The notes: generated by a model not told the origin, from the sequence alone. 35,149 nt of DNA from a bacterium (GCA_009995545.1 JAACPI010000002.1:142316-177464); one strand, 5' to 3'; positions 9,141 to 18,663 are shown, counted from the stretch's first letter. Program-made: numbers and translations.

Positions 9141-10223
9141 TTAATAACTCGGGAGGTAGTCTTTAAAATTTTGGGTAGTAATTACCACTTTTTCTTTTTC
9201 TCCGGTGACAATTTCTTTTACTGCTTTTCTGATTACGCTGTCTAAGTTCTTTTTTAGACTTCTAATCCCGCTATCAAATCCTAATGGCCTAATAAAGTCA
9301 TCCCAAACAGGTGCCTCAACAGTAAAGGATCCCTCTTCAAGACCCGAATCGATAATTAATTTTGGCAACAGATAATCTCGCGCAATTACCTTTTTTTCTT
9401 CATCTGAGTAACTGGGCATTCTTATAACCTCTAACCTGTCCATAAGGGCAGCACTAAATGTTCCAGTATTGTTTGCTGACACAATAAAAAGACAACTAGA
9501 TAAGTCCATAGGGTAATCGATGTAATGATCTCTAAATGTGGTGTTTTGCTCTGGATCCAGTATTTCAAGTAAAACCGCCATCATGTCTGATCTTAGACCC
9601 GTTTCTCCAGATACCTTATCCAACTCATCCAATAATATAACTGGGTTCATAACCTTAGTTCTAATTAAGCTTTTAATTATCTGCCCAGGCTCCGCACCGG
9701 GAATAGCCTTATTTCTACCCCGTAGTTCTAAGGTAGATCCTAAAGCACCCATAGAAACACGGATAAATTCCCTGTTTAAAGCTTTGGCCACACTTTTTGC
9801 CATAGTTGTTTTACCTACACCCTGCAAACCTACTAAACATAAAATAGGCGACTTTTTTAAAGCTTTTTCATATTTACTATCAGTTTCAGCTCTTCTGGTA
9901 AGTAAAATTCGGGTAGCGATGTACTCCAAAATTCTTTCTTTTACTGATTTTAAGCCGTAATGCTCTCTGTTTAGCATTTCGTCTGTTTTTTTTATATCTA
10001 AACTTTCTATAGAGTCTATTCCCCAAGGCACACTAACTATCCAATTTATATAAGAGCTAATGTATTCATAATCTTGAGAGTAATTACCCATTTTAGCCAT
10101 ACGATTCAATCTATCCAACATAGCGTACACCGAAGTCTTTAAATCCTCGGGGGTCTTAGAACCGTCTATAACGTTCTGTAGGTTCTCAAGTTCTTTAAAT
10201 TCGTATTTACTTTTTGTTTCCAT
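9141..10223 (-). CDS. Lon-like AAA+ ATPase lacking N-terminal LAN and C-terminal S16 protease domains
   Basis: Lon-type AAA+ block: YINWIVSVPWG, LNREHYGLKSVKERILEYIA, Walker A GLQGVGKTT, Walker B VILLDELDKV, LLEILDPEQNTTFRDHYIDYPMDLS. Ends at the small AAA subdomain (NFKDYLPSY). Confidence 0.9.
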   Translation of the reverse strand: METKSKYEFKELENLQNVIDGSKTPEDLKTSVYAMLDRLNRMAKMGNYSQDYEYISSYINWIVSVPWGIDSIESLDIKKTDEMLNREHYGLKSVKERILEYIATRILLTRRAETDSKYEKALKKSPILCLVGLQGVGKTTMAKSVAKALNREFIRVSMGALGSTLELRGRNKAIPGAEPGQIIKSLIRTKVMNPVILLDELDKVSGETGLRSDMMAVLLEILDPEQNTTFRDHYIDYPMDLSSCLFIVSANNTGTFSAALMDRLEVIRMPSYSDEEKKVIARDYLLPKLIIDSGLEEGSFTVEAPVWDDFIRPLGFDSGIRSLKKNLDSVIRKAVKEIVTGEKEKVVITTQNFKDYLPSY

Positions 10224-10225
10224 AA

Positions 10226-11203
10226 TTAGTTAAGTTGCTTAACCGAGTACCCAGTTGAATCTTTTACTACATACAAACCAGAACCCTCGACCTTTCCTAA
10301 ATCCTCTAGCAAACTATCTAGCCCAAATAGCTTTAGATCTACTTCAAGGTCATCCGCTAAAAAATCTTTGGAGGGGGAGTAGGCAAAGAATACTACGTAA
10401 TCTTTTACACTCCCAATACTCCTAGAAAAATTCGCATTATTTTGTAAACCTAAAGAGATCTTATTATTAACATCTTCCATTTCTTGAACTAAATTAAGAT
10501 CATTAGATACGACTAAAAACTCCCCTATTCTAGAAGTTAAAATGCGGGCATCTTTGCTTTTATTTTTTTGATACTTCGCATAAGTTCTTTCAAAAAAATC
10601 TACACCACCTGTCTTAGTTATTATAGCCCAACTACTTTTGTTCTTTTTAACAAAGGCATAGTCGGACCTCATAAAAATTAAAAAATCAGAGAATTTTAAT
10701 TCATAGGAATCCGCTATGTACTTCTTTTGCTGGGAAGTAAGCAAAGACCCCATTAGATATCCAGGGTCACTGCTTTCTGCGTAGAAAATAACGCCACCAG
10801 GCACCACAGCGTAAAAGTCCGATTTTAAAACCTCTTCTTCTAATTTTATGCCTAAGTTTTTAACCTCTAATTCTACACTGTTTACAGAAACAAGGGGATC
10901 TATAGTATTTGTATTTTTAATAAAATTTGTTCTAAAAAATACCCCTGCGGAAAATAGTACAAACATTAAGGACAGGGCATTTGCCCCGAGCACAAAGGAA
11001 TTCCATTTTTTAGTTTTTTTATCATCAAAGTGAGATACTTTGTTAACAATCGAACTAGAGTCTGCGCTGACCACCTCTTCAATTTTGTTTGAGTCGAAAG
11101 AAACTTCCTTTTCTTTTATTAAAAGGCGAGACCCACAATCAAAGCAAAAGAAAGATAAGGGATTATTTATCTGTGCATGACATTTTGGGCAACTTCTCAT
11201 CAA
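10226..11203 (-). CDS. Zinc-ribbon plus single-TM protein of unknown function (DUF3352-like?)
   Basis: N-terminal CPKCHAQINNPLSFFCFDCGSRL zinc ribbon, one TM helix, then an extracellular domain. Confidence 0.7.
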   Translation of the reverse strand: MMRSCPKCHAQINNPLSFFCFDCGSRLLIKEKEVSFDSNKIEEVVSADSSSIVNKVSHFDDKKTKKWNSFVLGANALSLMFVLFSAGVFFRTNFIKNTNTIDPLVSVNSVELEVKNLGIKLEEEVLKSDFYAVVPGGVIFYAESSDPGYLMGSLLTSQQKKYIADSYELKFSDFLIFMRSDYAFVKKNKSSWAIITKTGGVDFFERTYAKYQKNKSKDARILTSRIGEFLVVSNDLNLVQEMEDVNNKISLGLQNNANFSRSIGSVKDYVVFFAYSPSKDFLADDLEVDLKLFGLDSLLEDLGKVEGSGLYVVKDSTGYSVKQLN

Positions 11204-11334
11204 AATTCTATAAATTTACTCAATTCTATTTGTGCAATTACCAAGGGTAATAAATAATACATTTTTAAATAGGGGGTCATCAAATGAATGATAAATAAAC
11301 CCCTATCTAAATATACCAAATAAGTCTTTTAGTA

Positions 11335-13443
11335 TCACTCCTTAAACTTAAGAGTTAAAGTGTACTTACCGTCATTTCCAATTTCTTTAAGTAATACTCT
11401 AACAACCTGACCCTCTTTAAAGTGCTGGTTTATGTCTTCTACGTATTCATCAGAAATTTCACTAACGTGAACTAAACCCTCTTTCTGAGGTAAAAATTCA
11501 ACTAAAGCGCCAAATGCAAATAATTTTGTCACAGGTCCTTCGTATATTTTACCCACTTCAGGTTCTTCAACCATACCTCGTACTCTATTTAAAGCTATTT
11601 CTAAAGCCTCTTTGTTATCAGACATAATTATTACGGAGGCGTCAAGCTCTCTTTCAATAATGTCTAAACTTGCACCAGAAACTGCCTCAATTTCTTTAAT
11701 ATTTTTACCACCAGGTCCAATAATTAAACCAATTTGATCTTTCTTTATGGTAACTTCTTTTACTCTAGGAGCGTTATCTTTAAGATCTTTATTTGGATTA
11801 GCTATAATCTTTTTCATTTCTTCTAAAATACTTAATCTTGCAGTTTTAGATTTATCTATAATCTGATCAAACAAGTTTAAGGGTATTCCTTTAGGTTTTA
11901 TATCCATCTGAATTGCAGTTACACCTTTATCTGTACCAGTCATTTTAAAGTCCATGAGCCCAGCAAAGTCCTCGGCTCCTTGAATATCCGTTAAAATTCT
12001 GTAGTCGGTTTCTTCGTCATTAGAGATAAGTCCTATAGATATCCCACCAACCATACCTTTAATAGGAACTCCGGCATCCATCAAAGCTAAAGTACTTCCA
12101 CATGTTGCAGCCATAGAGCTGGATCCATTTTGAGAAAGAATTTCTGATACTACACGTACAACATAAGGGAACTCAGAAACATCAGGTAAAACTGGAATTA
12201 AAGCTTTTTGAGCCAATAGTCCATGACCTATCTCCCGGTTTCCTACCCCACCTAGTCTACTAGGCTCTCCTGTAGAAAATCCTAGACCTACGTAGTGGTG
12301 GAAATATCTGCTATCTGATTCACCAAAAATAGTATCGGCATGTAAGGTATTTGCAGGTGACCCTAAAGTAACTACAGACAAACCTTGAGTTAAACCCCTT
12401 TCAAATAAAGCACTACCATGAACTTGAGGTAAAACGTTTACCTCTCCAGAAATTTTTCTAACTTCGTCAAGTTTTCTACCATCTATTCTCATATTCTTAT
12501 CTAAGGCTAGATTACGCAGATTTATTTGTTGAAGTTTATCTACAGCGTATCCCACCTCTTTAGGATCAAAGTCTTCTTCTTCGGAATGTTTTCCCTCAAT
12601 TTCTTCTAAAGCATTTTTTCTAATAAGATCAAATGCTGCCCAAAAATCTTCTTTATTTTTAGGGCTACTGACTAGTTTATTTATATCGGAATCAAACTTA
12701 GCTTTAACTTCTTTGTATATGCCTTCGCTGGAGCTAAAACTAATGTACTCTCTTTTTTTCTTACCTATTTGCTTGGCAAAGTCATTTATAAATTTAAATA
12801 AACCTTTGGAGCTTTCAAAGCCATATTTAATAGCTTCTTTTAGTACCTCTTCGGTTACTAAATTAGCACTAGCTTCCATAGCCTGAACTCTTTCATTTTC
12901 TAGATAAGAAATCATTAAGTGTAAATCAGATGTCTCTGACTCTTCCATAGTTGGATTTGGTAACATCTTACCCTCTTTATAACCAACATGCATACTTGAA
13001 ATTGGCCCTGCAAAAGGTAATGGAGAAGCTGTTAAGACAGCAGAAGCTGCTATTAAAGCTAGTAAGGTTGGGTCACTTTTTTTGTCAACAGACATTACAG
13101 TTAAAACCAACTGAACTTCGTCTCTAAAATCTTTAGGAAATAAGTATCTAATTGCGTGGTCTACTAATCTTCCAGCAACTACATTTTCATCACTAGGTCT
13201 TCCTTCCCTTTTATTCCACTTTCCACCAGGCACTATACCGCCTGCATACATTTTCTCTTCGTATCTGACCATTAAAGGTAAATAACCCGGATCCACTTCG
13301 TTTACGCCAGAAACTACTGTTGCTAAAACAGTGGTACCTTCTAAACTGGCTAAAACAGCCATGTCAGCCTGTGGGGCTAAACGACCTGCTTTAAGGGTCA
13401 ATTTTTTACCGTGGTAGTCTATTGATGTAACTACTTCACTCAT
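11335..13443 (-). CDS. pnp: Polyribonucleotide nucleotidyltransferase (PNPase)
   Basis: Full-length PNPase with RNase PH domains (GGKWNKREGRPSDENVVAGRLVDHAIRYLFP; IFGESDSRYFHHYVGLGFSTGE), KH (IIGPGGKNIKEIE) and S1 domains. The ORF track start at 13497 is a TTG; the ATG at 13443 (MSEVVTSIDYHGK) is the likelier start. Confidence 0.97.
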   Translation of the reverse strand: MSEVVTSIDYHGKKLTLKAGRLAPQADMAVLASLEGTTVLATVVSGVNEVDPGYLPLMVRYEEKMYAGGIVPGGKWNKREGRPSDENVVAGRLVDHAIRYLFPKDFRDEVQLVLTVMSVDKKSDPTLLALIAASAVLTASPLPFAGPISSMHVGYKEGKMLPNPTMEESETSDLHLMISYLENERVQAMEASANLVTEEVLKEAIKYGFESSKGLFKFINDFAKQIGKKKREYISFSSSEGIYKEVKAKFDSDINKLVSSPKNKEDFWAAFDLIRKNALEEIEGKHSEEEDFDPKEVGYAVDKLQQINLRNLALDKNMRIDGRKLDEVRKISGEVNVLPQVHGSALFERGLTQGLSVVTLGSPANTLHADTIFGESDSRYFHHYVGLGFSTGEPSRLGGVGNREIGHGLLAQKALIPVLPDVSEFPYVVRVVSEILSQNGSSSMAATCGSTLALMDAGVPIKGMVGGISIGLISNDEETDYRILTDIQGAEDFAGLMDFKMTGTDKGVTAIQMDIKPKGIPLNLFDQIIDKSKTARLSILEEMKKIIANPNKDLKDNAPRVKEVTIKKDQIGLIIGPGGKNIKEIEAVSGASLDIIERELDASVIIMSDNKEALEIALNRVRGMVEEPEVGKIYEGPVTKLFAFGALVEFLPQKEGLVHVSEISDEYVEDINQHFKEGQVVRVLLKEIGNDGKYTLTLKFKE

Positions 13444-13574
13444 AGTGTATTTTTCGAGGTGGGATAGTTTAGGAAAGTAAAACGTACAAACGTACAAAAA
13501 GGCCCTAAATCGACCATCTTATGCGTTCTTACGTTTTTAATACTTAAACTACCTTTCCTCAATTTAATTTTTTA

Positions 13575-13844
13575 TTACTTTTTTAAACCTAGTCTTTTTA
13601 TTAAAGCTAAGTATCTTTCTTCACTTTTTCTTTTTAAATAAGCTAATAATTTTCTTCTCGTGCTAACCATTTTTAAAAGGCCTCTTCGAGAATGATTATC
13701 CTGTTTGTGTACTTTTAAGTGGTCCGTAAGTTCTGTAATTCTTTCACTTAACAAGGCCACCTGTACTTCTGGAGAACCAGTATCTCCCTCTTCAGTACTA
13801 AAATCTTTTATTAATTTTTCTTTTAATTCTTTTTTAATAGCCAT
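13575..13844 (-). CDS. rpsO: 30S ribosomal protein S15
   Basis: [52 protein letters not shown]. Classic rpsO-pnp order. Confidence 0.98.
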   Translation of the reverse strand: MAIKKELKEKLIKDFSTEEGDTGSPEVQVALLSERITELTDHLKVHKQDNHSRRGLLKMVSTRRKLLAYLKRKSEERYLALIKRLGLKK

Positions 13845-13979
13845 AGATTGCTACAGTATTCTAACACGTCACTTAGTAAATACAACACATATGCCTTAAC
13901 ACAGGCAATGTACCGTAATCAAAGTATACAACATCCTATAATAGGTATCTAGTATCAGCAAACGATAAAGGGTAATAAC

Positions 13980-14588
13980 CTAACTCTTTAAACCTGTAAA
14001 CAGGGCCAAAGAGGCAAGTTTAGTGGGTTTTACCTTTTCGGTAAAATAAATATCGACAACCCCTTCTACTAAAGAGTCGCCTTTTAAATTTTTGTGATTA
14101 AAAATAAACTGGTTTTTAATGGTTTTTACGTAAGGAACAATAGTTTCAAACTCTTTTTTATCTTCAAAACCAATGCCTACAACAAAATCAAAATTCTCTC
14201 TTTCTTCTTTAAATTCAATTTTTTCTTTGTAACCCTTAACTTTTTTAAACCCTGTTAAACCTAAATTAAACTCCTTTTTCTTATTATCAAAGTCGTAGGT
14301 AACTTTTTCAACATTTTCACTCGGAAATTTTATATATAAGGTAATTTCACCTATTTTGTCAAAAATTGTAATATTTTGCGTAAACTCTTCTGACCCTTCT
14401 GGTAGGGGGGATAAAAAATATACTTCTGCAGAAAAATTTTCTTCTTCTTTTAAAAAGGCGGTAATAAGTTCTCTCAATCCTATAGCGGCACACAAAGAGT
14501 CCAAACCCTTAGTGGTATCACAAACTATGGCGATATTTTTAGAATTCTTTAGATTGTTACTAAAGTCTCCAATCTTGTTCTGTTGCAT
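13980..14588 (-). CDS. Degenerate DHH/NrnA-like protein (N-terminal domain only)
   Basis: N-terminal Rossmann-like IAIVCDTTKGLDSLCAAIGLRELI aligns in concept with the DHH start (xNPDGDxxGSxxAL) but lacks the Asp/His set. It sits downstream of infB, where nrnA is often found. Confidence 0.5.
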   Translation of the reverse strand: MQQNKIGDFSNNLKNSKNIAIVCDTTKGLDSLCAAIGLRELITAFLKEEENFSAEVYFLSPLPEGSEEFTQNITIFDKIGEITLYIKFPSENVEKVTYDFDNKKKEFNLGLTGFKKVKGYKEKIEFKEERENFDFVVGIGFEDKKEFETIVPYVKTIKNQFIFNHKNLKGDSLVEGVVDIYFTEKVKPTKLASLALFTGLKS

Positions 14589-14645
14589 GCTATTTAAGAT
14601 TGGGCGGGACTATTATTATTAAGTTAGGGGATTATATCACTAATA

Positions 14646-16094
14646 CTATAGGACTTCAAGAAGCATGCCTTCTTTAAGTTTATCGTAGCCAGAGTTAAGC
14701 AAAACGCCACACTCGGTGTCAATACCTATAGTTTTGGTCTGAACGGAGGCTTTTTTAAGAATTTTTATTTTGCTTTTAAATACCTCAGCCTCTTTGTTTG
14801 GCTCTGTTCTTATCGAAACTGAGTCCCCTTCTCTTAAACGTCCGTGTGTTATCAAGCACCCAGCAACTACATCACCCGAAGGAAGTGGAAATATTTTAAG
14901 AATTTCAGCTCTTCCCTTAACCTTTTCCTCTTTCAATTCAAAAACACCCTCAAGAGCACCTTGAATTTCTTCAATTAGTTCGTAAATAATATCGTATTTT
15001 CTTACCAAAATTTTCATTTCGCGAGATTTATCAACTATTTTTCCAGCAACAGCAACCTTAAAAGCAACAACGATGGCCTTAGAAACAGAAGCTAAAAGTA
15101 GATCGCTTTCCTTTACCTCACCAACATCTTTTAAAATAATAGTAACTTTATTCCCTTCGTACTCCAGTTTTTGCAAGCTACCCACTAAAGCTTCTAACGT
15201 TCCCTGGGTGTCGGCTCTTAAAATAAGGTTCAATTCCCCACCTTTTGCAGCAAAAGGATCAAAATTCTCATCATTTTCTACTTCTTCAATTTCTTCAACT
15301 GTTGTATCTAAACTTTGACCTGTATATAAAACAAAAGTTTCTCCGGATTGAGGTAACTCCTTAAGGCCCAGTATTTCACCGGGATCACCCGCCTGTAGTG
15401 TTGTAACTTTTTTGCCTAAAAAATCTACAATAGATTTAACCTTACATTTAATAGCCTTACCAATTAATATTTCTTGGCCAACTGATAAAGAACCGTTAGT
15501 AACAATTAAGGTAGCAGTATAGCCTTTTTTAGAGTCATGCTTCGATTCTAAAACAAATCCTTTTAGGTCTTTGCTCTCTTTTGTATCTTCAGTCATTTCC
15601 CAAATAGCTAAAATAGAATCTAAAAGTTTGTCTAAGTTAGTCTTCATTGTGGCCGAAACCTCTACACTGATAATTTCTCCACCGAACTCCTCAAGTTGTA
15701 GATCATATTCTAACAACTGGTTTTTTACCTTTGACACATTAACACCTGGTAAATCAACCTTATTTATAGCAACAATAATTGGCACCTTAGCTGCCTTTGC
15801 ATGCGCAATTGCCTCTTTTGTTTGGGGTTTAACACCATCGTTTGCAGCTACTACTAAAATAACTATATCGGCGGCTTTTCCCCCTCTTGAACGCATTTCC
15901 GAAAAGGCTGCGTGCCCAGGGGTATCTATAAAAGTTATCTTTTTATTATTGTGAGTAATCTGTGAAGCACCAATGTGTTGAGTAATACCACCGCTTTCGG
16001 TGTTTACTACTGAAGTGTTTCTTAAAGCATCTAGTAACGACGTTTTACCATGATCAACATGGCCCATCACAGTGACTATTGGAGGTCTATTCAT
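14646..16094 (-). CDS. infB: Translation initiation factor IF-2, minimal form starting at the G domain
   Basis: MNRPPIVTVMGHVDHGKTSLLDALR at residue 1; DTPGHAAFSEMRSRGGKAADIVILVVAANDGVKPQT; NKVD; IF2 domain II-IV sequences. Confidence 0.96.
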   Translation of the reverse strand: MNRPPIVTVMGHVDHGKTSLLDALRNTSVVNTESGGITQHIGASQITHNNKKITFIDTPGHAAFSEMRSRGGKAADIVILVVAANDGVKPQTKEAIAHAKAAKVPIIVAINKVDLPGVNVSKVKNQLLEYDLQLEEFGGEIISVEVSATMKTNLDKLLDSILAIWEMTEDTKESKDLKGFVLESKHDSKKGYTATLIVTNGSLSVGQEILIGKAIKCKVKSIVDFLGKKVTTLQAGDPGEILGLKELPQSGETFVLYTGQSLDTTVEEIEEVENDENFDPFAAKGGELNLILRADTQGTLEALVGSLQKLEYEGNKVTIILKDVGEVKESDLLLASVSKAIVVAFKVAVAGKIVDKSREMKILVRKYDIIYELIEEIQGALEGVFELKEEKVKGRAEILKIFPLPSGDVVAGCLITHGRLREGDSVSIRTEPNKEAEVFKSKIKILKKASVQTKTIGIDTECGVLLNSGYDKLKEGMLLEVL

Positions 16095-16103
16095 TAATTT
16101 TTT

Positions 16104-17294
16104 TTAGTGAACACTTAATATTTTTAGTATTTTTTCAGCCGTTCTTGGCCCAATACCTTCTATTTCTAACAAGCTTTTTCTATCTACCTCTTTTAATTTT
16201 TCTACGGTAGATACATCAACATTTCTTAAAGCTTTTTCAACCTTTTTGTCTAAACCTAAAACTGCAATTGGAGTAGTTCTCTTTTTTCTAACTTTTTGAT
16301 CCTTTTCTTCATTTTCAGAGTTTTTATCTATCTCTGCAGTGGCCTTTGCTAGGTCCTCTACTCCTTCTATATCTATTTTCCACTCTGTTAATTTATGAGC
16401 TAATCTAACGTTTTGTCCCTGTTTTCCAATAGCTAAAGACTGCTGATCTTCAGGAACTCTAACTACTGCAGTTTTAGTTTCTTCGTTAAGTTTTATACCA
16501 GTAACTGTTGCGGGCGAAAGACTATTAGCAATGAATTTTTCGATATCCGCGCTGAAAGGCACTATATCTACTTTTTCACCATTTAATTCTTCCAAAACAC
16601 TTTGTACTCTTACACCCTTATGTCCAACACAAGCACCTACTGGATCAATACTGCTTTCACTTGAGATAACTGCAATTTTTGTTCTACTTCCCGCTTCTCT
16701 TGCTAAAGCCCTTACTGTAACAACACCAGACTGCATTTCAGGAACTTCAGACAAAAATAACGCTTTTACAAAATCTTTATCCGATCTAGAAACAATAATT
16801 TCGGTACCCCTGGGGCCATCTTGAATATCTTTAACTAAAACATTTAATCTTTGACCCATTCTATAGTTTTCTGTTTCTACTTGCTCTCTAAGGGGCATTA
16901 CACCGTGTATTCTTCCTAAGTCTAGAACTACTAAGTTGGAGTCTATTCTAAAAATTACTCCATATACTATAGTTCCAAGTTTATCTCTATATTCTTCTAA
17001 AATATTGTCTGTTTCAGTTTTTCTTATTTGTTGAATTATTACCTGCTTAGCTGTTTGTGTAGCTATTCTTCCAAATCCAGGAGGAGTAACATCTTTACCG
17101 TTCTTAAGTATTTTCGCCTCACCTGTGATGGGATCAATATGGGCTACCAAAACATCATCTTCGTTTGCATCTTCTTCAAAGTCTCTGTTATAGGCTGCCA
17201 CTAAGGCACTATTTAAGGCCTGCAATACACTATCCGGAGAGATCCCTCTCTCTGTAGCTACTTGGTTTAATGCTGCACTAAATTCTGTAATCAT
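16104..17294 (-). CDS. nusA: Transcription termination/antitermination factor NusA
   Basis: NusA_N, S1 and KH domains (RVPEDQQSLAIGKQGQNVRLAHKLTEWKIDI), C-terminal helix-hairpin-helix (LLEIEGIGPRTAEKIL). Confidence 0.95.
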   Translation of the reverse strand: MITEFSAALNQVATERGISPDSVLQALNSALVAAYNRDFEEDANEDDVLVAHIDPITGEAKILKNGKDVTPPGFGRIATQTAKQVIIQQIRKTETDNILEEYRDKLGTIVYGVIFRIDSNLVVLDLGRIHGVMPLREQVETENYRMGQRLNVLVKDIQDGPRGTEIIVSRSDKDFVKALFLSEVPEMQSGVVTVRALAREAGSRTKIAVISSESSIDPVGACVGHKGVRVQSVLEELNGEKVDIVPFSADIEKFIANSLSPATVTGIKLNEETKTAVVRVPEDQQSLAIGKQGQNVRLAHKLTEWKIDIEGVEDLAKATAEIDKNSENEEKDQKVRKKRTTPIAVLGLDKKVEKALRNVDVSTVEKLKEVDRKSLLEIEGIGPRTAEKILKILSVH

Positions 17295-17331
17295 AATTAA
17301 ATAAGTTATTTTTTATACCACTATTTAGCAT

Positions 17332-17359
17332 AAAAAAAGGTGAGACCTAAAATCTCACC
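17332..17359 (-). terminator. Rho-independent terminator for the 17424..18551 gene
   Basis: Stem GGTGAGA (17339-17345) / TCTCACC (17353-17359) with A7 at 17332-17338. On the minus strand this reads hairpin followed by U7. Confidence 0.85.
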
Positions 17360-17423
17360 CCATATAATTAGCATAAGTATAATATACGACGGGGAAAAAA
17401 CAAAGTAGGGAGCCTTTTGGTGC

Positions 17424-18551
17424 TTAAATTAAAGATTTTGCTAACTCTTTTTCGCCATTCTTCATTAAGTCTTCAATTAGTTTTTGATCTGAGGCTACAA
17501 ATAGACCCCTTAATTTATAAGCGTCCTTAAAGATATTAGTGTCACTACTTGCTATTAAACACACATTGGCTTTTTCTTTTTCGCTGGATTTAAGACCAAG
17601 TTGCTCTATCCACCAATTTAAATCTTCGGATTCAACATAAAAGTGAATAGTAAAGAATTCGTCTATATCTTGATGTAAAGACAAACCTCCATACATGGTT
17701 GCAGCATATTTTCTACCTGTTTCCTTGCTTAAATCATTGAGTTTTTTAGCAATCTCTAATAAACCTAGTCCTTCATTACTGTAGTAATTCCAAGGCTCAC
17801 CTGTAGAACTGCCAGAATTTTCAGTAGTTAAAGGTGACGGGTTATTGGTATTGTTGTTAGAATTTTCGGTAGAACCCGAATTAATACTCTTGCTCTCTTC
17901 TAAAGGGGACACGGAGTCATTCGTGTTAGAAGACTGGGCAGGAGCGGGAGCACTAAGCTCGGGTTCTACTACAGTTTTTAAATTTTGTGACGTGTCAGAG
18001 TTGTAAGTATTAGGGTTTTCATTGAAATTAGCTGTGGCAGGAGCGGGAGCAGAAATATTAGCTGTAAGGTCTTTTTCTAAATCTTTTAGCTCTTTATCTA
18101 AGTCAATTTCTTCTTCTAAAGGTGGGACTTCTGTATTTATTGGTGTAGGAGCAGGGCTTTCTTCTTTGTTTAAAGAAAGTGGCGCAGAATCAACATCGTC
18201 ACCAACTAGGTTATTAGGTTGGGTGTTATTTGTTGATGACTGGGCAGGTAAATGTTGACTTATATCCTGTGCCCGAGTTTGTGTTGGCATATCAAATGCC
18301 GTATTACCAGGTGTAGAATACTTGGTACTCTCCTGCTCCACCAATTTAACTTGTTCTAATATTTCTTTAAAATTATCTGGGTACAAATATTTGTAAATCT
18401 CCTCTCTAACAAAACGGTAGGTACCGCTTTTTGTTTTTGTCTCAGGAGAAATTTCCCCATTTTTTACATATCTGTATAAAGTTCTCGAAGTTACACCAAT
18501 AACATCGGCGGTTTCGTCACTAGTGTAAAGTTTGTTGGCAAGAACTATCAT
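17424..18551 (-). CDS. MerR/HTH_17-type DNA-binding protein with long disordered linker and AbiEi-like C-terminal domain
   Basis: N-terminal YTSDETADVIGVTSRTLYRYVKNGEI HTH; Pro/Ser/Asn-rich linker; C-terminus KETGRKYAATMYGGLSLH...IHFYVESED...NVCLIASSDTNIFKDAYKLRGLFVASDQKLIEDLMKNGEKELAKSL resembles AbiEi-family C-termini. Confidence 0.65.
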   Translation of the reverse strand: MIVLANKLYTSDETADVIGVTSRTLYRYVKNGEISPETKTKSGTYRFVREEIYKYLYPDNFKEILEQVKLVEQESTKYSTPGNTAFDMPTQTRAQDISQHLPAQSSTNNTQPNNLVGDDVDSAPLSLNKEESPAPTPINTEVPPLEEEIDLDKELKDLEKDLTANISAPAPATANFNENPNTYNSDTSQNLKTVVEPELSAPAPAQSSNTNDSVSPLEESKSINSGSTENSNNNTNNPSPLTTENSGSSTGEPWNYYSNEGLGLLEIAKKLNDLSKETGRKYAATMYGGLSLHQDIDEFFTIHFYVESEDLNWWIEQLGLKSSEKEKANVCLIASSDTNIFKDAYKLRGLFVASDQKLIEDLMKNGEKELAKSLI

Positions 18552-18663
18552 ACGTGTCTAATATAATATGGGAGACACCCTTATGACAAGAGTTACTTTG
18601 TGATGAAAAGTGATGAAAAAGGATAACGTTAAACTAATAGCCTTACTAAGGCTTTTATAAAAA

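Noticed and set aside
11335-13497. Extended pnp start at 13497 (TTG)
   Set aside because: The extra 18 residues are not PNPase-like and would be read from the structured leader; ATG 13443 fits the known N-terminus.
14646-16094. IF2 lacking its N-terminal region as a truncated pseudogene
   Set aside because: It starts cleanly at the G domain immediately after nusA with all GTPase and C-terminal domains intact; minimal IF2 forms are plausible in reduced genomes.
18640-18660. AGCCTT-ACT-AAGGCT hairpin as mscL terminator
   Set aside because: The T-run is on the plus-strand side, whereas mscL is on the minus strand and lacks a U-tract in that direction; orientation ambiguous.
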